From Chitinophaga sancti (GTDB lineage: Bacteria > Bacteroidota > Bacteroidia > Chitinophagales > Chitinophagaceae): a stretch of DNA of 64,000 bases. Positions within the stretch are counted from its first letter, which is position 1, and every line of letters starts with the position of its first letter. The notes under the pieces were generated by a model, which was not told the origin of the DNA, did no database searches, and worked only from the letters and a program-made list of their open reading frames with translations. The DNA is taken from assembly GCF_034087045.1 (NCBI RefSeq), contig NZ_CP139247.1, positions 2,258,001 to 2,322,000 on the forward strand, read 5' to 3'. Both the position numbers and the translations under genes were made by a program. Positions 54,227 through 63,448 of this stretch are shown here, one piece after another.

Positions 54227-55015
54227 ATGAAAGTAGCCTTAGCCTCTCCTCCCTTCCCATCCTCTATACAAGATGGATTAACCTGGACTGAAAAATTAAC
54301 CAAAGAAGCTGCCAGCCAACAAGCAGCAATCATTTGTTTTCCTGAGTCTTATATTCCCGGTTATCCTGGTATGGGATATTCTCCTGAAGAACGTACGCCT
54401 GGAAAATTACAAAGCGCGTTGAACAGCGTCTGTGCTATTGCAGCAGAAAATAAAATCGCAATTATAATGCCCATGGACTGGTATGCTGCTGAATGTTTAC
54501 TAAATGTAGCATTTGTGATAGATGCAAATGGGCAGGTATTGGGTTATCAGACTAAAAACCAATTAGACCCTACAGAAGATGTGATGTGGGTGCCGGGTAC
54601 AACAAGAAGTATATTTGAGATAGATGGGGTGAAGATAGGGATTACGATCTGTCATGAAGGATTCAGGTATCCAGAGTCGGTGAGATGGGCGGCGCAGCAG
54701 GATGCGAAAATTGTGTTCTTCCCGCATTTTGTAGGCAGCAATACAGCAGGTGTGGTACCGACAGAGTGGGGGAGTGTTGAGAGTCCTTATTATGAAAAGG
54801 CTGTAATGCTGAGAGCGATGGAGAATACTATTTTTGTAGGGAGTTCTAATTATGCCTCTAAATATCCGGAAGCGGCATCATCGTTGATTGCGCCGGATGG
54901 TAAATGTTTGGTGCATGGGGAGTATGGAAAACCGGGTGTGGTGGTAGCAGATATAGATATTTTGCTGGCTACGGGATTTCTGGCAAAGCGGTTTAAGAAT
55001 TGGTTGTATGTGTAA
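54227..55015 (+). CDS. Nitrilase-superfamily carbon-nitrogen hydrolase
   Basis: 262 aa with the Glu-Lys-Cys triad: E40 (ICFPESYIPGYPGM), K110 (GYQTKNQLDPTEDVMWVPG) and C142 (GITICHEGFRYPE). The start MKVALASPPF is the usual first strand. The PESYIPGYP motif is closer to amidohydrolases of nitrilase branches acting on small amides or nitriles than to NAD synthetase or lipoprotein acyltransferase; the exact substrate is open. Single gene right after the tRNA-Gln terminator. Confidence 0.85.
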   Translation: MKVALASPPFPSSIQDGLTWTEKLTKEAASQQAAIICFPESYIPGYPGMGYSPEERTPGKLQSALNSVCAIAAENKIAIIMPMDWYAAECLLNVAFVIDANGQVLGYQTKNQLDPTEDVMWVPGTTRSIFEIDGVKIGITICHEGFRYPESVRWAAQQDAKIVFFPHFVGSNTAGVVPTEWGSVESPYYEKAVMLRAMENTIFVGSSNYASKYPEAASSLIAPDGKCLVHGEYGKPGVVVADIDILLATGFLAKRFKNWLYV

Positions 55016-55617
55016 AGGTAAAATGGCTAAAATAAATGAGATATAAAAGATCACCTTTAAAATAAACGTCCAGTTAAAAAAACAGGAAAATTAACATCAA
55101 AACCACAACCTTTCCACCTAAAATTTGTTGCTGCTAAATTATATGTCACAACAATTATCTATGTATTTCCCCTATATATCGATAAATAAACATTCATTAT
55201 CATCAAAATGCATTTTCCCATGCCTTCCCTCCACTAATACTTTTGCTAAATACAATAATCTTCCTATCTTACGGCCGTATTGTTATGTAAATGTTAAAAT
55301 TCGGAAATCACATACATTGAGTTAAACTAATTGAACTGATACTTTTTATTTAACAACAGTGAAAATCCATGACGTAATGAAAAAGAAAAGGGGACACGTG
55401 CTCCATTGATTTTGACCTAAGCTGCGGGCGTGATCTACAGATAGGCAGTTAGATTTATTGACTGTTAAATTCCACTTCAATGAGTAAGAACAATCATGAA
55501 CAATCACCTTAATTTCTGGTAAATAAATAGGGAGAATGTTGGCGCATTCCCCCCTGTTTACAATCGAAATAAACCCAGTCTTGGCGGGCTGGATTCATCA
55601 TCTCAATACATAAAATT
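55016..55617. other. 602-bp leader/promoter region of the susC-susD locus
   Basis: No credible gene; a 66-codon frame at 55125-55325 has AT-rich composition and no family features. A TACTTTTG box lies at 55238-55245. The last 150 bp contain small stems (GAATG/CATTC near 55534-55549, CCAG/CTGG near 55574-55591), so the susC message may carry a structured leader of about 370 nt. Confidence 0.5.
55238..55245 (+). promoter_or_regulatory. Candidate -7 box (TACTTTTG) for susC
   Basis: Perfect TAnnTTTG in the right direction; a TTTC 20 nt upstream could be a weak -33. Gives a 5' leader of about 370 nt. Confidence 0.4.
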
Positions 55618-58600
55618 ATGAATTCTACAGTTATAGCTGTTCACAAAAAGTGGACGGCTGGATGGTTGTTTGTAGTACTTTTCCTAACTCTCTCATTCCC
55701 AGCAACTATGTTTGCTGCCTCCTATGCTGATATCGTTATTAAAGGAAAGGTAATCGACGAAAGCGGAGAACCTATGCAGGCTGTTTCTGTCGCTATCAAA
55801 GGGACATCAAGAGGAACAACTACAGCACAGGATGGTACATTCTCCATCTCAGCAAATGAAAATGCGACACTTGTTTTTTCCTTCATTGGTTATGCCAACC
55901 AGGAAGTACCTGTAAACGGACAGGCTACCCTGAATGTTACTTTAAAGAAAAACGCCAGCCAGCTCGACCAGGTAGTCATAGTAGGTTATGGTACCCAGCG
56001 TAAAAGCCAGGTAGTTGGTTCCGTGAGTTCTGTAAAAGGTGCTGAAGTGACCAAGCAACCGGTATTGACCGCTGCACAAGGCTTACAGGCTAAAACGCCG
56101 GGTGTGCAGGTAACTGCTTCCGGTACGCCAGGTGCACAGCCTCAGCTGCGTATTCGTGGTGTGAGCTCCGTATCAGGTGATGCTAACCCTATCTATGTAG
56201 TAGATGGTGTGATCACTACAGATATTACGAACATCAACAACTCCGATATCGAATCTATTTCAGTATTGAAAGATGCATCTTCACAAGCCATCTACGGTAG
56301 CCGCGCTGGTAATGGTGTGGTACTGGTAACTACTAAGAAAGGTAAATTAGGTGGAATGAAAGTGAGCCTGGATGCATATTCAGGGTTCAGAACACCCACT
56401 TCCAAAGTGAAAATGGCAAGTGGTAAAGCATATGCACAATATTCCAACGAAGCGAATATTCGTGGTGGCTCCAGCGCTATTTTCGACGTGGATACTATCA
56501 ACACCAGCACTGACTGGTTTGATCAGATCACCCGTAACGGTATTGTTCAGAATTATAATATCAACCTGAGCGGCGGTACTGAGAAAACTACTTACTTCTT
56601 TAGCGCCGGTTATTTCAATGATAACGGTATCCAGAAAGGTACTGGCTTCAAACGTGGTGTAATCAGGATTAACAACGAATACAGACCAGCTACCTGGTTG
56701 AAATTCGGGCATAACCTGAACCTGAGTATTGCTCATACTGATAACAAAAACAACGAGTTCACCAATGCTTATCGTATGGCGCCATCTACCCCAGTTAAAT
56801 ATGCTGATGGGTCATGGGGGTATGAAAAGAACCTGAGCGTGGCTAACCCTGTGGCTGATATAGCTTACACCAATAACTACCTGAACGGATTGAGAATGCA
56901 GGGTAATGCATACCTGGATATCTCTCCAATCAGAGGTCTGAACCTGCACAGCAGCTTCAACTTTGATAACCGTAACCTGAATGCAACTGAATATACACCC
57001 GCTTACCTGGTATGGAGTGGTCAGAAAAATGATACCTCTATCCTGAAAATAGGTCGTGCAAAGAATTTCTATTATATCGTAGATAATAACCTGACCTACA
57101 ACACTACTTTCGAAGGTGGTCATGAGATCTCTGCAACTGTAGGTTACTCTGCAGAACGTACCAAAGGTGATACCCTGAATGGTTCTGTAAAAGGAGTGCC
57201 TAACAAGAAAAACCTGTGGTACCTGGGCCAGGGTGACCTGACAAACGTAACCATCTATAACTCCGGTATACTGATTCAAAGAGCTTCTGCTTATGGTCGT
57301 CTGACTTACACTTACAAACGTAGGTATAACTTGAGTGGTAGCCTCAGAAGAGATGGTTCCAGCAACTTCCCTACAGATCAGAAATGGGGTACTTTCTACT
57401 CAGCAGGTGCTTCCTGGATCGTGACAGAAGAAAACTTCATGAAGGATCAGAACTTCTTTGATGACCTGAAACTGCGTGTTGGTTATGGTCGTGTAGGTAA
57501 TGATAATGTGAGCGGTCTGAGCACCCTGAATAGTGTGACCGTAGATGGTTATTACTACAACTTCGGTGGTAATGCTTATTCCCCACAACAGGCTATCACT
57601 ATCAACCAGATCAGAGATGCGCGTGCTAGCTGGGAACCAACCACTGGTGTGGATGCAGGTCTTGAATTCACCGTGCTGAAAAAACAACTGAGTGGTAGTG
57701 TGAGCTATTATAACAAGCTGACGAATGCTTATATCAATGTAACCGTTCCTGCTACCCTGGGTGATGCTGACCAGACAGTTTATTCCAGAGCTGCTGACGT
57801 TAGAAACAAAGGTGTGGAAGTTACCCTGAACTGGAACAAGTCAGTCAACAAAGACTTCTCTTACTTCATCGGTGGTAACATTACTTTCAACAAAAACAAT
57901 GTTGAAAAAGTAAATGGTAACCTGCAGCTGAAAGGTGGTAGCCTTGGCAACGGTAATATCGTAACTTATACTGTAGAAGGTAAAGAAATTGGTAGCTTCT
58001 GGGTATATGAAACAGATGGTATCTACCAGTCTCAGACTGATATTGACAACTCTGCACACATCACCGGCGCTACTGTGGGTGACTTCAAATACAAAGACAA
58101 TAATAATGACGGTACTATCGATGATAACGACCGCGTTTTCAAAGGTTCTTATCAGCCAAAAGTATTCTATGGTATCAACGCCGGTTTCAACTACAAGGCA
58201 TTTGATTTCTCTGTAGATATGTACGGCAATGCTGGTAACAAAGTATTCAATGGTAAGAAAGCCGTTCGCCTGGGTAACGATAACGTAGAAGCGAGTGTGG
58301 CTGCAAACCGTTGGACATCTACTAACACAAACACAAATGTGCCAAGAGCTTCCAACGCTATCCCAACTCCATCTGATTATTTCGTAGAATCAGGTTCATT
58401 CTTCCGTATTAACAATATCACCCTTGGTTATAGTGTGCCTGTAAACAGCTGGGCTGGTATCAGCAAACTGCGCGTATTTGCTACTGCACAGAACCCTATC
58501 ATCTTCAAGAAGTATAGCGGTTATACGCCTGAATTGCCTGGTTCAGCCATCGCTTCCGGTATAGAACTGGACATCTATCCGGTAAGCTCTACTTACATGG

Positions 58601-58623
58601 CAGGTTTTAATCTTACTTTCTAA
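55618..58623 (+). CDS. SusC/RagA family TonB-linked outer membrane protein
   Basis: 1001 aa. Signal peptide (about 1-33, TMFAAS), carboxypeptidase-like domain (IKGKVIDESGEPMQAVSVAIKGTSRGTTTAQDGTFSIS), the SusC hallmark VVIVGYGTQRKSQVVGSVSSV, plug (LRIRGVSSVSGDANPIYVVDGVI...SISVLKDASSQAIYGSRAGNGVVLVTTKKG) and a barrel ending YMAGFNLTF. No STN domain, so regulation is not by FecR. With the SusD protein it imports oligosaccharides; the downstream GH144 enzymes suggest beta-1,2-glucan fragments. Confidence 0.95.
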   Translation: MNSTVIAVHKKWTAGWLFVVLFLTLSFPATMFAASYADIVIKGKVIDESGEPMQAVSVAIKGTSRGTTTAQDGTFSISANENATLVFSFIGYANQEVPVNGQATLNVTLKKNASQLDQVVIVGYGTQRKSQVVGSVSSVKGAEVTKQPVLTAAQGLQAKTPGVQVTASGTPGAQPQLRIRGVSSVSGDANPIYVVDGVITTDITNINNSDIESISVLKDASSQAIYGSRAGNGVVLVTTKKGKLGGMKVSLDAYSGFRTPTSKVKMASGKAYAQYSNEANIRGGSSAIFDVDTINTSTDWFDQITRNGIVQNYNINLSGGTEKTTYFFSAGYFNDNGIQKGTGFKRGVIRINNEYRPATWLKFGHNLNLSIAHTDNKNNEFTNAYRMAPSTPVKYADGSWGYEKNLSVANPVADIAYTNNYLNGLRMQGNAYLDISPIRGLNLHSSFNFDNRNLNATEYTPAYLVWSGQKNDTSILKIGRAKNFYYIVDNNLTYNTTFEGGHEISATVGYSAERTKGDTLNGSVKGVPNKKNLWYLGQGDLTNVTIYNSGILIQRASAYGRLTYTYKRRYNLSGSLRRDGSSNFPTDQKWGTFYSAGASWIVTEENFMKDQNFFDDLKLRVGYGRVGNDNVSGLSTLNSVTVDGYYYNFGGNAYSPQQAITINQIRDARASWEPTTGVDAGLEFTVLKKQLSGSVSYYNKLTNAYINVTVPATLGDADQTVYSRAADVRNKGVEVTLNWNKSVNKDFSYFIGGNITFNKNNVEKVNGNLQLKGGSLGNGNIVTYTVEGKEIGSFWVYETDGIYQSQTDIDNSAHITGATVGDFKYKDNNNDGTIDDNDRVFKGSYQPKVFYGINAGFNYKAFDFSVDMYGNAGNKVFNGKKAVRLGNDNVEASVAANRWTSTNTNTNVPRASNAIPTPSDYFVESGSFFRINNITLGYSVPVNSWAGISKLRVFATAQNPIIFKKYSGYTPELPGSAIASGIELDIYPVSSTYMAGFNLTF

Positions 58624-58642
58624 TCGTCTAAATGTGTGATAT

Positions 58643-60148
58643 ATGAAAAAGTTTAGTTTATTCATCATAACAGTAGGGGCTGTGGCGATCTCACTGACTG
58701 CCTGTAAAAAGGACTGGTTAAATGTGGACGCAGAAGACCAGTTATCTACCAGTGATTCTATTTATAACGATAACAGCAACGCTACCAAGTTTACAAACGC
58801 ATGCTATACTAACCTGCTTACCTGGGCCGAAACCAGCTTTGCATGGTTAGGTACCAGCAGCATTACTTCGGACGATGCTGATAAAGGTAGCTCCTCAGGT
58901 GATAACGGTTCTGACAAGGACCAGATGGACGCTATTACTTACACTGCTACTTCAGGTAGTGTGAGCGATGGATGGAAAGGTAATTATCAGGGTGTATCCA
59001 ACTGTAACGTGGCACTGCAACAAATTCCACTGTTCACTACACTCGATGCAAGCACTGCTACTCAGCTGAAAGGGGAAGCCCGCTTCCTGAGAGCTTACTA
59101 TTATTTCAACCTGGTGAGAATGTTTGGTAACATTCCATTGGTTGATACAGTATTAAATGCAGATGATGCAGCTTCTCTGGCAAAAGGTAATACACAGGTA
59201 GCTTCCAGTGAAATCTATGCATTCATCGAAGCTGACCTGAACTACGCTGTCAGCGTACTGCCTACTGTTGACAACCAGGCTTCAAAAGATATCGGCCGTG
59301 CAAACAAAGGTGCTGCTACCGCATTGCTGGCTAAAGTAAGTCTGTATGAAAAGAAATACCAACAGGCATATGACCTGACTACCCAGATCATCAATGGCGC
59401 CGTAGGTACATATGCACTGGTAAGCGACTATAGCAAAATCTGGCGCGAAGTAGGTGAAAATAGCTCTGAGTCACTGTTCGAAGTACAGGCTAAATCCGGT
59501 AGTCCTACCGCTGGTGTACAACAATATACTGTGACACAGTCTATCCGCGGTGGTACCTTTGCTGGTGTAACTACAGTTGTAACCGGTTGGGGTTTCAATA
59601 CACCTAGTGAAGACCTGGACAATTCATATGAAACAGGTGACCTGCGTAAGAAAGCAACCATCATCCACGTGGGTGATACCCTGTTCGATGGTGTAATTCT
59701 GACAAGCGCAGTAAACGAGCGTTATAACTATAAAGCATATGTAAGCGCTACACAGGAAACATATAGTGGCGATGCGGATCTGACTAACAAGAACGTGCGT
59801 ATTCTGCGTATGGGTGAGATCTACCTGATCCATGCAGAAGCTGCAAATGAACTGGGTAATACTGCTACAGCCATCACTGATATTGATAAGATCCGTACCC
59901 GTGCTGGTCTGGCAGGTACTACTGCTGCTACTCAGAGCGATCTGCGTACAGCTATCTGGAATGAAAGAAGATGGGAACTGGCCATGGAACATGACCGTTT
60001 CTTCGATCTGATCAGACAAGGTCGTGCAGGTACCGTGCTGCGGGCATTGGGTAAGAGCTTCGTAGATGGTAAGAACGAAGTATTCCCGATTCCTCAATCT
60101 GAAATCAGCGCCAGCGGTGGTGCATTGAAACAGAACAGCGGATACTAA
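58643..60148 (+). CDS. RagB/SusD family nutrient-binding lipoprotein
   Basis: 501 aa. Lipobox LTAC (C21), followed by KKDWLNVDAEDQLSTSD. TPR-like helical core (KGEARFLRAYYYFNLVRMFGNIPLVDTV, KAEAANELGNTATAITDIDKIRTRAGL) and the ending NERRWELAMEHDRFFDLIRQG...NEVFPIPQSEISASGGALKQNSGY that marks the family. Forms the lid over the SusC channel. 19 bp after susC; its stop overlaps the next ATG (TAATG). Confidence 0.95.
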   Translation: MKKFSLFIITVGAVAISLTACKKDWLNVDAEDQLSTSDSIYNDNSNATKFTNACYTNLLTWAETSFAWLGTSSITSDDADKGSSSGDNGSDKDQMDAITYTATSGSVSDGWKGNYQGVSNCNVALQQIPLFTTLDASTATQLKGEARFLRAYYYFNLVRMFGNIPLVDTVLNADDAASLAKGNTQVASSEIYAFIEADLNYAVSVLPTVDNQASKDIGRANKGAATALLAKVSLYEKKYQQAYDLTTQIINGAVGTYALVSDYSKIWREVGENSSESLFEVQAKSGSPTAGVQQYTVTQSIRGGTFAGVTTVVTGWGFNTPSEDLDNSYETGDLRKKATIIHVGDTLFDGVILTSAVNERYNYKAYVSATQETYSGDADLTNKNVRILRMGEIYLIHAEAANELGNTATAITDIDKIRTRAGLAGTTAATQSDLRTAIWNERRWELAMEHDRFFDLIRQGRAGTVLRALGKSFVDGKNEVFPIPQSEISASGGALKQNSGY

Positions 60149-61734
60149 TGAAAAAATTATTAGTGGCTACCTACAGCTTACTCCTGCTCTGGACGGCTGT
60201 CAGTTGTAAAAAAGAGCAAAACGTTACGGAGTCCCCCACGGACTCCGTAACTACTTCTATACCAGACCTCACCATCATAAATGAGGTGCAGAAAGCCAGC
60301 TTTGGGTACTTTTGGGATGGAGCGCATGCCAGCTCCGGAATGGCTTTAGAGCGCAGCAGTAGCGGAGATGTAGTGACTACCGGTGGTACCGGTTTCGGTA
60401 TCGCAGGTATCGTAACAGCTACTTCCAGGGGATGGATCTCCCGTACTGATGCAGTCAACCGATTACGTACCATCTGCACTTTTCTGGGAGCTGCGGATCG
60501 TTTCCATGGTGCCTGGCCACATTGGCTGAATGGTGCTACGGGCAGGGTGCAGCCTTTCAGTACTTATGATAACGGTGGAGACCTGGTAGAAACGGCATTT
60601 TTAGTAAACGGGCTCCTCATTGCCCGCGCTTACTTTACAGGTTCAGATACGGCAGAGACCAATCTCCGGAACACCATCACCACCCTCTGGGAAGGTGTGG
60701 AGTGGAACTGGTACGCCAGCAGGGGAGATAATAAACTCTACTGGCACTGGAGTCCGGATTATGACTGGACCATCAACATGCCTATCGCAGGTTGGGATGA
60801 GGCGCTCATCACCTATGTGCTCGCAGTTGCTTCACCTACACATCCAATTGACGTTAGCGTTTATAATAACACCTGGATCACTTCCGGCTTTGGCGTACAA
60901 AATTCTTATCAGGGTTACACCGTCTCAATTTCAAGTAATAACTACATCGGCCCATTGTTTTTCTCTCATTATTCCTTCATTGGATTAGATCCCCGTCAGC
61001 TGGAAGATATCTATACGAATTACTGGCAGCAGGTGGTAAAGCATGTGATGATCAACCGATCTTATTGCATCTATAACGCCCCTTCTACCTACGGTTATAG
61101 TGCTACCTTATGGGGATTGACTGCGAGTGACGGACCTGATGGCTACAATGCTTTTCAGCCCACCAGCGACAATGGTACGATAGCACCTACAGCAGCCTTA
61201 TCTTCCATTGCGTACACTCCTTACTATTCACTGCAGGTGATGCGGAATCTGTATGAAAACAAGAAAGCCCTGTATGGCAAGCATGGTTTTTACGATGCAT
61301 TGAATGTAAGCAGGAGCTGGATGGACAATGAATACCTGGCCATCGATCAGGGACCCATCGTCGCCATGATAGAAAACTATCGCAGCGGTCTGTTGTGGAA
61401 CCTGTTTATGAATATCGCTGAGGTAAAGACTTCACTGACACAACTAGGATTTCATGCACCCGTGCGCAGTACAGGGTTTTACCTGTCTGTTCCCGAAGTA
61501 GAAAACAAAGTGGTAGATTTGGTAAAACATCCGGATACAGATACTTACCAGTTGGATGTATACATGACCACTGCAGGTACCTTTACACTTGAAAAAACAG
61601 ATGGTACCGTAGTGAGCACTACTTCGCTCAATGCGGGTAGTACATCCGTTACATTCAATATCCCGGTAGGAAAATATACAGCACGATTAAAAGGTAGTTC
61701 AGATAATATTACACAGGTAGTTCAACTTCACTAA
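60148..61734 (+). CDS. GH144-type glucoamylase-like lipoprotein (probable endo-beta-1,2-glucanase)
   Basis: 528 aa. Lipobox AVSC. The catalytic (alpha/alpha)6 domain (about 45-440) shows the PF10091/GH144 blocks FGYFWDGAHASSGMALER, TTGGTGFGIAGIV, ADRFHGAWPHWLNGATG...YDNGGDLVETAFLVNGLL, WNWYASRGDNKLYWHWSPDYDW and YLAIDQGPIVAMIENYRSGLLWNLFM. The founding GH144 enzyme, from Chitinophaga pinensis, cleaves beta-1,2-glucan. A C-terminal beta-sandwich of about 80 residues, absent from its neighbour, is appended. Coupled to susD by a 1-nt overlap. Confidence 0.88.
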   Translation: MKKLLVATYSLLLLWTAVSCKKEQNVTESPTDSVTTSIPDLTIINEVQKASFGYFWDGAHASSGMALERSSSGDVVTTGGTGFGIAGIVTATSRGWISRTDAVNRLRTICTFLGAADRFHGAWPHWLNGATGRVQPFSTYDNGGDLVETAFLVNGLLIARAYFTGSDTAETNLRNTITTLWEGVEWNWYASRGDNKLYWHWSPDYDWTINMPIAGWDEALITYVLAVASPTHPIDVSVYNNTWITSGFGVQNSYQGYTVSISSNNYIGPLFFSHYSFIGLDPRQLEDIYTNYWQQVVKHVMINRSYCIYNAPSTYGYSATLWGLTASDGPDGYNAFQPTSDNGTIAPTAALSSIAYTPYYSLQVMRNLYENKKALYGKHGFYDALNVSRSWMDNEYLAIDQGPIVAMIENYRSGLLWNLFMNIAEVKTSLTQLGFHAPVRSTGFYLSVPEVENKVVDLVKHPDTDTYQLDVYMTTAGTFTLEKTDGTVVSTTSLNAGSTSVTFNIPVGKYTARLKGSSDNITQVVQLH

Positions 61735-61735
61735 C

Positions 61736-63094
61736 ATGAGAACATTACTATTTGCAGGGTTGATCGCGCTGGTGGCAAATACAGGTTGTCATCAGGCAAA
61801 CAAATCCGCTTCAAAAGACACATTGGTAGATACAACATTGACTACCGATTCTATTTTCAACTTAGTAGAGAAGCAAACTTTCGAGTACTTCTGGGATGGG
61901 GCAGAACCGCATAGCGGACTGGCCAGAGAACGCTATCATGTGGATGGCGACTATCCTGAGCATGATCAGAATGTGGTGACCACAGGTGGTTCCGGATTCG
62001 GTATCATGTCGATACTGGTGGGTATTGAAAGAGGATACATTACCCGTCAGCAAGGGTTTGAACGTTTATCGCATATTGCTGATTTCCTGGAAAAGGCAGA
62101 CCGTTTTCATGGTGCATGGCCTCACTGGATGTATGGCGAGACTGGTAAGGTAAAGCCTTTCGGGCAGAAAGATAATGGAGGAGACCTGGTGGAAACAGCT
62201 TTTATGATGCAGGGGCTGCTCTGCGTAAGACAGTATTTTGCCAATGGTAATGAGCAGGAAAAAGCACTGTCTGCAAAGATCAATAAAATGTGGGAGGAGG
62301 TAGAGTGGAGCTGGTATCGTAATGGTAAAAATATACTCTACTGGCATTGGTCACCCACCTATGAATGGCAGATGAATTTTGCTGTGACTGGGTATAATGA
62401 ATGTCTGATCATGTATGTGCTGGCAGCATCTTCCCCTACCTATGGAATTCCTGCAGAGGTGTATCATGAAGGATGGGCAAAAGGTGGTAAGATCAGGGAT
62501 AGTGTAAATGCATATGGATATACACTGAAGCTGCATCATAACTATGCACGTGAATTAGGTGGTCCGTTGTTCTGGGCGCATTATTCTTATTTAGGCCTGG
62601 ATCCACATGGACTGAAAGATAAATATGCTGATTACTGGGAGCATAATGTAAATCAGGTATTGATCGACAGAGCATGGTGTATTGAAAATCCAAAACATTT
62701 CAAGGGGTATGGTCCTGATAGCTGGGGATTGACTGCTAGTTATTCTGTGAGTGGCTACGCGGCACATGCACCCGGTAAGGAGACTGACTTAGGTGTGATT
62801 TCTCCTACAGCAGCATTGTCTTCTATGCCGTATACACCAGAGTATTCCAAACAGGCAATGGTACATTGGTATAAGAATTATGAAGGTAAGCTGTTTGGGA
62901 AGTATGGTTTTTATGATGCATTCAGCGAGACTGATAACTGGTATCCGCAGAAGTATCTTGCTATAGACCAGGGTCCGGAAGTGGTGATGATGGAGAATTA
63001 CAGGAGTGCGTTGTTGTGGAAGTTGTTTATGAGCTGCCCTGAAGTGCAGGGTGGGTTGAAGAAACTTGGTTTCGAGAGTCCATATATTAAATAG
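61736..63094 (+). CDS. GH144-type glucoamylase-like lipoprotein, second copy (probable endo-beta-1,2-glucanase)
   Basis: 452 aa. Lipobox NTGC. Same blocks as the gene before it: EYFWDGAEPHSGLARERYHVDG, VTTGGSGFGIMSILVG, ADRFHGAWPHWMYGETG...KDNGGDLVETAFMMQGLL, YWHWSPTYEW, YLAIDQGPEVVMMENYRSALLWKLFM, and no extra C-terminal domain, so it has the size expected for GH144. The two copies have diverged well beyond a recent duplication and could split endo and exo or chain-length roles. Its stop codon lies in the left arm of a 24-bp palindrome. Confidence 0.9.
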   Translation: MRTLLFAGLIALVANTGCHQANKSASKDTLVDTTLTTDSIFNLVEKQTFEYFWDGAEPHSGLARERYHVDGDYPEHDQNVVTTGGSGFGIMSILVGIERGYITRQQGFERLSHIADFLEKADRFHGAWPHWMYGETGKVKPFGQKDNGGDLVETAFMMQGLLCVRQYFANGNEQEKALSAKINKMWEEVEWSWYRNGKNILYWHWSPTYEWQMNFAVTGYNECLIMYVLAASSPTYGIPAEVYHEGWAKGGKIRDSVNAYGYTLKLHHNYARELGGPLFWAHYSYLGLDPHGLKDKYADYWEHNVNQVLIDRAWCIENPKHFKGYGPDSWGLTASYSVSGYAAHAPGKETDLGVISPTAALSSMPYTPEYSKQAMVHWYKNYEGKLFGKYGFYDAFSETDNWYPQKYLAIDQGPEVVMMENYRSALLWKLFMSCPEVQGGLKKLGFESPYIK

Positions 63095-63137
63095 ACAAAA
63101 TGGCCGGCCGAAAGGCCGGCCATTTTGTCTATTTAAT
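63086..63137. terminator. 24-bp perfect inverted repeat with GAAA loop
   Basis: Arms 63086-63109 and 63114-63137 are exact complements, with core ATGGCCGGCC/GGCCGGCCAT and a GAAA tetraloop. A and T flanks allow termination in both directions. The left arm contains the stop codon of the second GH144 gene. Confidence 0.93.
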
Positions 63138-63448
63138 TGAAAATTCATTTTCGCATCAACATACACGCCCCATCACCCCTGCTTTATCCCCTAACTGAGA
63201 CAACCTTAACTTCGTATCATTATTCCCCCAACTCAAACTAAACTAAACTTCTTTATCGCGCTCTTCACCGGCAGGTACAAACTATCACCTGTCGCCGCTA
63301 TACTGATGGGAATAAAATGGCGTCCAGAATATGGTGGGATGCGGCACAGTAACCCGTTCTGCCACACATCACACAGATTACGAATAGTAAATAAAAAGTA
63401 TTATACTTATAGCCTATCGTTAATTTGTTAAGCAATTCAATTTAAATT
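63138..63448. other. Intergenic region before the GH20 gene, with a coding-like minus-strand stretch
   Basis: Between 63230 and 63400 the minus strand is open for about 55 codons (…CRIPPYSGRHFIPISIAATGDSLYLPV…) with sensible composition but no start codon; it may be the decayed 3' end of a gene. The remaining DNA is promoter/leader for the GH20 gene (near-box TTAATTTG at 63420-63427). Confidence 0.35.

Noticed and set aside
55125..55325. 66-codon frame before susC
   Set aside because: AT-rich leader DNA, spans the likely promoter, no recognisable domain or signal.
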